Source: UBA6186 sp050012295 (GTDB taxonomy: Bacteria; Pseudomonadota; Gammaproteobacteria; UBA6186; Azoamicaceae). Taken from it: 34,221 nucleotides of DNA. A program made the translations under genes and the position numbers. Within the stretch, counting starts at the first letter, position 1, and every line of letters begins with the position of its first letter. Of the stretch, positions 27,280 through 34,221 are shown piece after piece. A model generated the notes under the pieces. The model was not told the origin of the DNA and searched no databases. It was given only the letters and a program-made list of their open reading frames with translations. Location: NCBI GenBank assembly GCA_050012295.1, contig JBEKHL010000012.1:1-34221 (forward strand). Reading direction: 5' to 3'.

Positions 27280-28827
27280 TTAAGCACCAAATAAAGCAGC
27301 TATTCTAGGAGAATTAATGTTACACCCAATTTGTCTTAGTAAATTTATCGAAGATAAATCCCTAGAATGACGTAAAAGATGTGATTGTTGTTCAATATTT
27401 AAACGTCTAGCCTCTTCAATGTTAGCAACTGTTAATGGCCTAGTTCGATGAAATTCTTCTAATTCTCGCTGCGCCTGTAATGCAGCAGCAGCGCGTGCGG
27501 CATTTTCTGCCGCAACACGTTCTCTCTCGATTGCTTCGTTACTACGAATTTGATAATTTTTCCAAGAATATTGGATTTTATTGGCAGCTTTAGTTTTTCT
27601 TTCGTTTATAGCTTTTTCGGTAACAAATTTAGCTTTGTAGACAAAATCTAAAATGCTTTGTTTTTTAGATCTTAATTCTTGAGTTTCAGTATTTATTGCT
27701 TTAGCAAATTTTAAAGCTAAATCATTTTGTGCATTAATGTCTGCGCCAGCATCTATAAGTTGTTTAGCAATTTCTAAATGACCATATCGAACCGCAGTAA
27801 TTATTGCAATATTATTATTAGCTTCAATATTAATTCGACCAGAAGCAATTAATTTAGTAACTACTTCGTTATGGTTATGCATTATCGCCCATAATAATGG
27901 AGCATTTTCTCTAATTGCCGGATTAACTGAACCGTCATTAATAGCTAACAATCTTTCTACTTCTGTTAAATTACCGCTAACACAAGCTTTTTCTATAGGG
28001 CTAAGAGTTAAATTAGTTTTTTCTAGCAACCACAAACTTAATTCTTTATGCCCTTGTTGTAATGCGTAATCAAGCATAGTTTTTCCAAAATCATCTGGTT
28101 TATTAAATACAATACTAAAATACCCATCTTCACTAAAATCTGCATCAATAGTTATTAACGCTGCTAGATGATTGTCTTTAGCTAATTGCATAGCAGCAGT
28201 AAGCCCTTGTTGTTCTGGTATGGGTGAATTAATTAATTCTGGCGCTATAATAACTGCATTTAAAAACCATCGTAATTGTCCGGTTTCAGAAGATTTAGCT
28301 ATGTCTTTTAAAACACGTTGAACCATGACATTACGGATTTCTTGTTGAGTTTGAGTAATATGTCGTTTTAAAGAAAGAGCTATTTCGTAAGCCGGAGGAA
28401 ATTGATCGTTATCTGATATATAATCCATATGAAATTTTGGATTTGTAGGGTTCAACAAAACTTTAACAACTCTTAATTTATCTTTTAATATTGCTATATG
28501 TAATGGTAGCGCTTTACAAAACAATTCCCAAGTTTGTTTATTATTACTGTCTTTAATTGCTTTAATTGACAACACTCTTCCTTCATCAATATCTGCTAAA
28601 GCATTCTCTACTAAACGAGAGTTGGCAATATATTGTTGTTCTTGGTTTGCAACTTCTGTTAAATTTCGATCTCGTTCAATTTGAGCTAATCTTCTCTGTT
28701 CTTCTGCCGCGGACAATTGATTTTTATAGCTTGCTGTAACTGTGTCTTTGTCTTGTAATCGTAGACCATCGACTTCTCGCATCATTGCTGCTATTGGGCC
28801 TGGTACGCCTATTCTAAGCATTGGCAT
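27280..28827 (-). CDS. Ankyrin repeat protein with an IQ-like motif
   Basis: Start chosen at 28827 (MPMLRIGVPG) because TAGGAGAT lies just upstream; an in-frame ATG at 28860 would put that site inside the gene. The truncated copy at 23179 starts at the same place. The 515-aa protein has a coiled-coil-like N-terminus (about 30-70), then roughly five to six ankyrin repeats, some degenerate, over about 90-385 (TAAMQLAKDNH, TMLDYALQQGHKELSLWLLE, AIITAVRYGHLEIAKQLIDA and others). Then comes KIQYSWKNYQIR (I418-R428), which fits IQ-x(3)-K-x(4)-R of calmodulin-binding IQ motifs, followed by an Ala/Arg/Glu-rich helix. IQ motifs are mainly eukaryotic, so a host target is possible. The toxin-like gene follows after 26 nt in the same operon; the protein could alternatively serve as its chaperone or adaptor. 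Confidence 0.88.
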   Translation of the reverse strand: MPMLRIGVPGPIAAMMREVDGLRLQDKDTVTASYKNQLSAAEEQRRLAQIERDRNLTEVANQEQQYIANSRLVENALADIDEGRVLSIKAIKDSNNKQTWELFCKALPLHIAILKDKLRVVKVLLNPTNPKFHMDYISDNDQFPPAYEIALSLKRHITQTQQEIRNVMVQRVLKDIAKSSETGQLRWFLNAVIIAPELINSPIPEQQGLTAAMQLAKDNHLAALITIDADFSEDGYFSIVFNKPDDFGKTMLDYALQQGHKELSLWLLEKTNLTLSPIEKACVSGNLTEVERLLAINDGSVNPAIRENAPLLWAIMHNHNEVVTKLIASGRINIEANNNIAIITAVRYGHLEIAKQLIDAGADINAQNDLALKFAKAINTETQELRSKKQSILDFVYKAKFVTEKAINERKTKAANKIQYSWKNYQIRSNEAIERERVAAENAARAAAALQAQRELEEFHRTRPLTVANIEEARRLNIEQQSHLLRHSRDLSSINLLRQIGCNINSPRIAALFGA

Positions 28828-28848
28828 AATATAATCTCCTATAAACTT
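28738..28848. repeat. 111-bp direct repeat, copy B
   Basis: Partner of 23090-23200, with three mismatches. It holds the leader, ribosome-binding site and first 30 codons of the intact ankyrin gene. The two copies bracket about 5.5 kb with the whole ankyrin-toxin-immunity operon. Confidence 0.92.
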
Positions 28849-29052
28849 TAATTGCATCATCTACGAAACAATTAAACTTTTCTATCCTAAAAAATACTAA
28901 ATAATTTAATTAGAAATAATGGGGTATACTAAAACAAATTTATATGATGCATGTCAATAGATAATTTAATTGTATATAAAAAAAAATTATGTAAATATAT
29001 GTCTACCAATTAACAATTAGATTTAATAAAACATATAGGAGATAAAATACAT

Positions 29053-29793
29053 ATGGATAAATGCAAATTATTTATTGGCGGTTTGTTATCTACTGCAATT
29101 TTATTTAGTCCAAGTATTTCTTATGCAAAAACTAAATTTTCCGGTTTAAATTTAACTCCGTATGCTGGAGTTGATGTTGGAATACAACATTTTGAGTTCG
29201 AACCTGGTTATGGTGATAATTTATTTAAAAACGAGTTGCCGGTTGGTAATTTGTTTGCTGGAGTTAAATTTAACGATTATTTTGGGATCGAAGGTGGGTA
29301 CGAAAGTACATTAGAAGGGAAGAGAAATTCTACAATATATGGTGGAAATACCGTACTGGGGAATGTCCTTCTATCAACCGGGCCTACAGCGATGGAATAT
29401 ATAAAATGTTCTAGTAAAGTTAAAATTTCTGGGTGGCATTTAGGAATTACCGGGTATTCTCCTATATATCTAGATGAATCTAGTAGTTTATCTATTTTAG
29501 GATATTTTGGTATAAAGCATACTAACGTAAAATTAATACGAAATTTACTAGAATCAAAAGGGGTTGGTGATCCAGCAGAAATTGATTTAGATACTACAGT
29601 TTTAGGTACAAATAATAAAAAACCCCTTTTGCGATTCTCTGCTGGGATTGAATATTTTTTTAATAAACATATAGGATTACGAGCATTAATAGGATGGGAA
29701 GACACGTCAAGTCTGCAACCAACCGATGGTGTTAATAAAATAGCCAAATTAAAAGATTCCACTTTATACAGTATTGGGATAATTTTAAAATAA
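29053..29793 (+). CDS. Outer membrane beta-barrel protein
   Basis: The 246-aa precursor has a signal peptide with cleavage likely after ISYA (residues 22-25). The mature part is made of alternating strands: LTPYAGVDVGIQHFEFE, NLFAGVKFNDYFGIEGGYES, GWHLGITGYSPIYL, SILGYFGIKHT, LLRFSAGIEYFFNKHIGLRALIGWED and a last strand STLYSIGIILK. This is the pattern of small 8-stranded OmpA/OmpX-like porins common at rickettsial surfaces. The final residue is Lys, not the usual Phe. TAGGAGAT upstream of the ATG supports the start. Monocistronic: it diverges from the ankyrin gene and is closed by a strong hairpin. Confidence 0.88.
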   Translation: MDKCKLFIGGLLSTAILFSPSISYAKTKFSGLNLTPYAGVDVGIQHFEFEPGYGDNLFKNELPVGNLFAGVKFNDYFGIEGGYESTLEGKRNSTIYGGNTVLGNVLLSTGPTAMEYIKCSSKVKISGWHLGITGYSPIYLDESSSLSILGYFGIKHTNVKLIRNLLESKGVGDPAEIDLDTTVLGTNNKKPLLRFSAGIEYFFNKHIGLRALIGWEDTSSLQPTDGVNKIAKLKDSTLYSIGIILK

Positions 29794-29799
29794 ATTATT

Positions 29800-29829
29800 T
29801 TAGATCCTGTATATAACTGCAGGATCTAA
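29800..29829. terminator. Bidirectional hairpin terminator
   Basis: TTAGATCCTG (29800-29809) and CAGGATCTAA (29820-29829) form a perfect 10-bp stem with a 10-nt loop. It lies between the ends of the convergent barrel gene and the 659-aa gene, 7 nt after one and 11 nt before the other. Confidence 0.75.
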
Positions 29830-29839
29830 GGTGGGTATA

Positions 29840-31819
29840 TTATATATTCATTATTCTACGTTTTTCTTTAGACGATAATCTTGTACCAGCAGTTCCTGCT
29901 TGCTGCGACGAAACTACCGCCCCCCTACTAATTGGTTGACTACTATACCCCCCGAAAAACAATTGTCGTGCATCAAACTCTTGATGGAATAATCTTGAAC
30001 TCTCTCTATGCCTAGCCATTATTGCTTCAAATTCTGGGTATGAAGAAATATTAGCATTACTGCTACTGCTGCTACTACCACTTGAAGTTGATGCTCGCGG
30101 TGGTGACGTTACAGTATTATTTTGACGACTTCTAACCTTATTTAAAATGTTATTGGCAATGTCATCAATTAATTCTCTTTTATTTGGTAATTCGTCGTTA
30201 ATAACACTGCCTAATCCATTAGTAATACCATCAACATCGTTATAAGAGTTTGCTTTTATTCTAGTAACAAAATTTTCGTCAGTTTCATCAGCATAAGGGG
30301 CTCTTTTATAACTACCAATAATTATTGATAGATCAGAATGGCCACAGCCGTGTTGCCAAAAACGACCTCTAGCAACAATACTAGATAAATTATTATTCGC
30401 TATTATTTCGCTAGCGATTATTTGCGCTACTGCGTCCGAAATTGCTTCCTGAACTGGAGGTGGTAGTAATTGTTGCGACTTTATTCTGCACAAGTCTACA
30501 AATAAACTATAACAACCAAATGCTGGATCAGAAAGAGCATAACCTATTAAATTAACTTCTGTAGGAAAGAAAGGGGTATTATTGTCGAGACTATTTTTAA
30601 AAGTTTGACTAAAAGAACGGTAATTTAGATGTCTAATGGACATTAAAATTTCACCTATAAGAGTACGATGATATGTGCTATTAGAAAAACTATCTCTAAC
30701 CGCAATCATTTCAGCTAAGATTTTTTGATAAAAATTTTCGTTATTATTATTAGTAGCAAAAAAATTATATCTTTGATGTAATAATTCTCTATTGTTTTGA
30801 ATGTTTGATAATAAAGCACTATTACTATAACCTGGCAATAGTGCTTCTTGGATACGCATAACCTCATCATTAACTGTGGTTCTTGATAAAATTGTATTTA
30901 ATTTATCAATAACTACTGCATTAATAGCATCTGTAACAAAAGTTTTTTTTGACATAAATGTTATGTCATTTTCGTAATTACCATGTTCTATTAATCTAGA
31001 TAAAGTTCCTCCAGGACAAGATGGTCTATCGTGGCCATTACGATCTTCGTCTTGATTATATCCTCGTAGCGCATCGGTTAAAGTCAGCATATATTTCCCA
31101 AAACGATTTTGTTGTTCTTCGCTAGAAAGAACTTCTCCAGAACAACTGTACTTTGTAGCTAAATAATAACTTGTTATGGTAGTTAAAGCTTTGGTGCTGA
31201 TTTCGTCTAAACCAACGGTATTCACAAGAGTGCCAAATATAGTTAACCTTGCTTCAAGTTGATTATTATTAAATACTCCATAGGTAGGATAGGCATAATT
31301 AAAACAAAGATATGAACCACGATTGCTGATCCTATTATTTTGAGGATCTAAAAATCGCCACGCCCCTAATAAGGGATTGTTCATTAAAGAAGGAAGCCTG
31401 TCTGTTGCTAAATTCATTTGTCTACGAAATTCTTGGCAAGTTGGACAATTATATTGTCTTTTTTTTAGATTGTTGCGACTGCTGGTGTTGTTAATAAGAG
31501 CTTTAATGTTACGCTTTACAGCAGGCGAAAATCTACACAACTCTTCAGATTGGTCATCTAATGCTCTTAAAATTTTTTCTAAAATTTTGTCTACAATTTC
31601 TTCTATTATTTGTAATGATTTTTCATTATCGTTTAAACCAGGATACCCATTAAACAATGATAAAAATTTAGGTTTAACATTTGAATTAAAAAAAGCTTCT
31701 GCACTATATTGATTCTGCTGAGAGTTATGCGATCCGCTATACGGTTCTACTACAATACATCTATGTAAATCTCTTAATATACTTAGTTGAAAATTATGTC
31801 CGTTTAATATTTCTGGCAT
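29840..31819 (-). CDS. Hypothetical protein, 659 aa
   Basis: I recognise no family. The first 500 residues are mixed helical with a CPTCQEF pair (about residue 125) that could bind metal. Later come NYAYPTYGVF, and near residue 490 ARGRFWQHGCGHSDLSIIIG with His and Cys close together. The C-terminal 110 residues are Ser/Gly-rich low complexity (a run of about nine Ser in ten residues near 590), ending RLSSKEKRRIMNI, which is basic. No signal peptide or membrane segment. GGGAGA lies before the ATG. It is compatible with a secreted host-directed protein, but nothing proves it. Confidence 0.75.
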   Translation of the reverse strand: MPEILNGHNFQLSILRDLHRCIVVEPYSGSHNSQQNQYSAEAFFNSNVKPKFLSLFNGYPGLNDNEKSLQIIEEIVDKILEKILRALDDQSEELCRFSPAVKRNIKALINNTSSRNNLKKRQYNCPTCQEFRRQMNLATDRLPSLMNNPLLGAWRFLDPQNNRISNRGSYLCFNYAYPTYGVFNNNQLEARLTIFGTLVNTVGLDEISTKALTTITSYYLATKYSCSGEVLSSEEQQNRFGKYMLTLTDALRGYNQDEDRNGHDRPSCPGGTLSRLIEHGNYENDITFMSKKTFVTDAINAVVIDKLNTILSRTTVNDEVMRIQEALLPGYSNSALLSNIQNNRELLHQRYNFFATNNNNENFYQKILAEMIAVRDSFSNSTYHRTLIGEILMSIRHLNYRSFSQTFKNSLDNNTPFFPTEVNLIGYALSDPAFGCYSLFVDLCRIKSQQLLPPPVQEAISDAVAQIIASEIIANNNLSSIVARGRFWQHGCGHSDLSIIIGSYKRAPYADETDENFVTRIKANSYNDVDGITNGLGSVINDELPNKRELIDDIANNILNKVRSRQNNTVTSPPRASTSSGSSSSSSNANISSYPEFEAIMARHRESSRLFHQEFDARQLFFGGYSSQPISRGAVVSSQQAGTAGTRLSSKEKRRIMNI

Positions 31820-31967
31820 TCAAGATGTCTCCCTACCACTGTTTAGATTTTTTGTATTTCTAGCTTATAATGTTTATTAATGACCTAATAAATCATACTT
31901 ATACTAAATTCATAATTATTACACTATCGTTGTTGTATGTCAACGATATAGGTAAAAAAATATAGCT

Positions 31968-34133
31968 ATGAAATTATTGTTTAAACGTAATCGTGGATTT
32001 TTTTATTTTGCTGCTTTAATGCTGTCGTCGCTCCCTATAGCTACAAGTACAGCAACGGTTAGAATAGTTAATGCCGTAAAACAGACTTCTAATGCTGTTA
32101 TAATAAATATTCAACAATTTGCCCAAGCTAAAAATATTTTAAATACAGTATCTAATCAAATAAAGTATGTGAATAATAATAATGAGCTTAATAATTCTGG
32201 TATAAATAGGTTAGGAATAAATTTTACCAATAATGGTGTAGTAGTAAAAAGCAATACAAGCTTTACACCTTATATTTCTAGTGGTACTTATAATGGAACT
32301 TTTTTGCCAGTAATTATATCAAAAAGCGCAGCAACGGATTATTCTATATATGGACCTGCAGGTTATTTAAACTTACAACAAGTTGCAACAAACTTAAGTT
32401 ATATTAACAATCCTGGCTTTACTCCGTCCTCAACTCCAATTAGCTGTTCTAGTGGCGGTACTGGCAATAACGTTAGTTATATAAACACCCCACCTACTAC
32501 GCTAGCTAGTTCGATAAATCCTTTGTTTTCTCAAAATGTTTCTGGTAGCTCAGCATTATCAGCTTGTGGAGGGTTTTTAATGGAACTATTAAATGTTACC
32601 TCTAGCGGTTCACAAGCCACATATTCTTTTAGAATAAATACTTATGTTTGTAATCAACTTAATAGTTCAACATCTGCATGTGCTGCTAACAGTAATATCT
32701 CTGCTTCTAATACAATTGTAAATGTAACCAGAACATGTCCAACTATAAATGGCACTCAATTAATAGTGGATTCTACTTCTTCAGGAAATAATTTTTATGC
32801 TTTAAATTGTAGTTGCCCTAGCGGTGGCGAAATAGCTGCTGATGGTAGCTGTACTTATTGTTCCATTCATTGTCAAGCCTGCTCTTCTCCTACTAATTGC
32901 ACCACGTGCGCTAATGGTTATTATATTTATAATCCAGGTTCTGGAAATATATGCGTTTCAGCGTGCCCAAGCGGTACTTATGTTAGTGGAAGCTCTTGCT
33001 CAAATTGCACTACTAACTGTAGTTCCTGTACTGCTGGCAATAACTGCTCTGCATGTAGCAGTGGTTATTTATATAATAACAGTACATGTGTTCCATCGTG
33101 CCCAAGCGGTACTTATGTTAGTGGAAGCTCTTGCTCAAATTGTTCTACTAACTGTACTTCTTGCACTTCCGGTGTTCACTGTTCTGCATGTAGTAGTGGA
33201 AATTATTTATATAATAGTGCCTGCGTTTCATCCTGCCCTAGTACCACCTATGTTGCTGGTTCTAGTTGTGTAAAATGTCCATATGCTTGCAATGTTTGTT
33301 CTGCTAATGGAAGTTGTAGTTCATGTACAAGTGGTGGTTGGCTTTATAATAATAATGGTACGACAGTTTGCACAACTTGTCCGGCAAATTCTTCTATTTA
33401 TGGTACCGGTGATTTTACTGAATCTTGGCAATTGACAGATGGTTTTGATATGGATAATTGCAGTTGTAATAGTAATGCGCCAATTTGGAATAATGGTGCA
33501 TGTACCGCATCTTGTCCTAGTGGTACCTATAATAATAATGGTTCTTGTTCAAACTGTTCTACCAATTGTAGTTCCTGTACTGCTGGTAACAACTGCTCTG
33601 CTTGTAGTAGTGGTTATTTGTATAATCATGCATGCGTTTCATCATGCCCAAGCGGCACCTATGCTAATGGAAACTCTTGCTCAAGCTGCCCTAATAATTG
33701 TTCTACTTGTACATCTTCGTCTAGTTGCAGTGCTTGTAGTAACGGTTATAGCGGTACTACTTGTACTATATGTAATGGTTACGTAAGTGGCAGCACATGT
33801 AACTCATGCCCTACGGGTTGTTCTTCTTGTACTGGTAGTGCGTGTACTTCATGTAGTAGTAATAGCTATTATCCAAGTGGAAACCAATGCTTACAATGTC
33901 CTGGAGGTTCGATAACAAACGGTGATACTTCCTTTGGTCAGATTTATTGGGGATTATGTGGTAGCAATGGTTGCAATGCTAGCCAACCTGGAACCAATTG
34001 CGGTAACGCTCCTGCTGGTTGTAATCAATACCAAGGAACAACTGTAGGGAGTAAATGTTTTTGTTCTGGATCTACCGGTATAGGCGGGTACCTTTACTGG
34101 TATTATAATGGTAGCGGTTATTCATGTTCTTAG
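31968..34133 (+). CDS. Secreted cysteine-rich protein with furin-like repeats
   Basis: The 721-aa precursor has an N-terminal signal sequence (basic KRNR, then a hydrophobic stretch to about residue 28). A Ser/Thr/Asn-rich domain of about 260 residues follows, then a long Cys-rich region (about 280-690). The repeat unit CPSGTYVSGSSCSNC, followed by TTNCSSCTAGNNCSACSSGY, is the furin-like/growth-factor-receptor type. Cys spacing is 10, 2, 3, 2, 5, 2, about 10, with eight Cys per unit. Three units start exactly 135 bp apart (32964, 33099, 33234) and two more are 132 bp apart (33513, 33645), with some near-identical DNA. Such repeats are typical of surface proteins of ciliates, Giardia and other protists, and rare in bacteria. 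Disulfides require oxidising export. No C-terminal anchor is seen. I infer a surface or secreted host-contact protein. Confidence 0.85.
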   Translation: MKLLFKRNRGFFYFAALMLSSLPIATSTATVRIVNAVKQTSNAVIINIQQFAQAKNILNTVSNQIKYVNNNNELNNSGINRLGINFTNNGVVVKSNTSFTPYISSGTYNGTFLPVIISKSAATDYSIYGPAGYLNLQQVATNLSYINNPGFTPSSTPISCSSGGTGNNVSYINTPPTTLASSINPLFSQNVSGSSALSACGGFLMELLNVTSSGSQATYSFRINTYVCNQLNSSTSACAANSNISASNTIVNVTRTCPTINGTQLIVDSTSSGNNFYALNCSCPSGGEIAADGSCTYCSIHCQACSSPTNCTTCANGYYIYNPGSGNICVSACPSGTYVSGSSCSNCTTNCSSCTAGNNCSACSSGYLYNNSTCVPSCPSGTYVSGSSCSNCSTNCTSCTSGVHCSACSSGNYLYNSACVSSCPSTTYVAGSSCVKCPYACNVCSANGSCSSCTSGGWLYNNNGTTVCTTCPANSSIYGTGDFTESWQLTDGFDMDNCSCNSNAPIWNNGACTASCPSGTYNNNGSCSNCSTNCSSCTAGNNCSACSSGYLYNHACVSSCPSGTYANGNSCSSCPNNCSTCTSSSSCSACSNGYSGTTCTICNGYVSGSTCNSCPTGCSSCTGSACTSCSSNSYYPSGNQCLQCPGGSITNGDTSFGQIYWGLCGSNGCNASQPGTNCGNAPAGCNQYQGTTVGSKCFCSGSTGIGGYLYWYYNGSGYSCS
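32964..33368 (+). repeat. 135-bp tandem coding repeats of the furin-like region
   Basis: Units begin at 32964, 33099 and 33234 (TGCCCAAGCGGTACTTATG and variants). The first 50 bases of the first two are nearly identical; the third is diverged and runs into a non-repeat insertion. Two further related units start at 33513 and 33645. Conserved DNA at neighbouring units points to recent duplication or gene conversion. Confidence 0.8.
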
Positions 34134-34221
34134 TATTAAGTATACAAACAGCGTTTAATCAAATAAATTACGTTACCGTATTTTTATAAGTTTTCTAACG
34201 CTTCATGACATAGCTCAACAT

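Noticed and set aside
28828..28860. Earlier in-frame ATG adding 11 residues to the ankyrin protein
   Set aside because: The strong TAGGAGAT site lies between it and the ATG at 28827, and the truncated copy supports the later start.
29277..29762. 161-codon minus-strand frame
   Set aside because: Antisense to the beta-barrel gene, which has a clear signal peptide and strand pattern.
32964..33780. CRISPR array, because of regularly spaced repeats
   Set aside because: The repeats are contiguous 132-135 bp coding units with diverging sequence, not short identical repeats with unique spacers.
32842..33786. Two hydrophobic open frames on the plus strand (143 and 115 codons) resembling membrane proteins
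   Set aside because: They are the shifted reading of the Cys/Ser/Gly repeats, which gives Val/Leu/Ala-rich text; the Cys-rich frame has the signal sequence and start.

Overview
This AT-rich window (roughly 30% G+C by eye) looks like an accessory region of a host-associated intracellular bacterium. An alphaproteobacterium of the Rickettsiales/Holosporales type living in a protist is my best guess; Legionellales or Dependentiae cannot be excluded. The reasons are the gene content: a HAD/DUF2608 protein, a small SIMPL-domain protein with one membrane anchor, an Rpn-family nuclease, Sel1 and ankyrin repeat proteins, a predicted outer-membrane beta-barrel, several large orphan proteins, and many decayed genes. 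No tRNA, rRNA, CRISPR array or ordinary housekeeping operon is visible.

Layout. 1-7.2 kb: the 3' part of a HAD/DUF2608 gene, a 1650-aa orphan whose C-terminus carries a His/Asp/Gln/Cys pattern like a cysteine protease, and a convergent 495-aa orphan. 7.3-9.5 kb: a decay zone with an alpha/beta-hydrolase fragment, an N-terminally deleted metallo-beta-lactamase-fold hydrolase, an intact SIMPL protein and a small lipoprotein. 9.5-12.7 kb: a 353-aa orphan flanked by inverted copies of a GC-rich 17-mer, then a 14-repeat Sel1 protein. 12.8-20 kb: signalling and sugar transfer, with a PAS-GGDEF-EAL protein, a 144-bp hairpin element with inverted-repeat ends, a hybrid histidine kinase ending in a CaaX-like tetrapeptide, and a 1064-aa protein made of two tandem GT5-type glycosyltransferases.

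20-23 kb: a His-tract orphan overlapping by 8 nt an ankyrin plus protein-kinase-like gene (possibly one gene split by a frameshift), then an Rpn nuclease with a possible SPOR-domain remnant directly behind its stop codon. 23-28.9 kb: a minus-strand operon of ankyrin/IQ protein, 1250-aa polymorphic-toxin-like protein and 90-aa putative immunity protein. It is followed by a truncated second copy of the ankyrin gene start, so a 111-bp direct repeat brackets the cassette. 29-34 kb: an outer-membrane barrel, a 659-aa orphan, and a secreted 721-aa protein built of cysteine-rich furin-like repeats of a kind typical of protist surface proteins.

The common theme is interaction with a eukaryotic host (ankyrin, Sel1, kinase-like, IQ motif, CaaX-like end, furin-like repeats) and with competing bacteria (toxin/immunity). 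The strongest candidates for something undescribed are the ankyrin-toxin-immunity cassette with its truncated echo, and the bacterial furin-repeat protein. All functional assignments are from reading motifs; no database search was possible.
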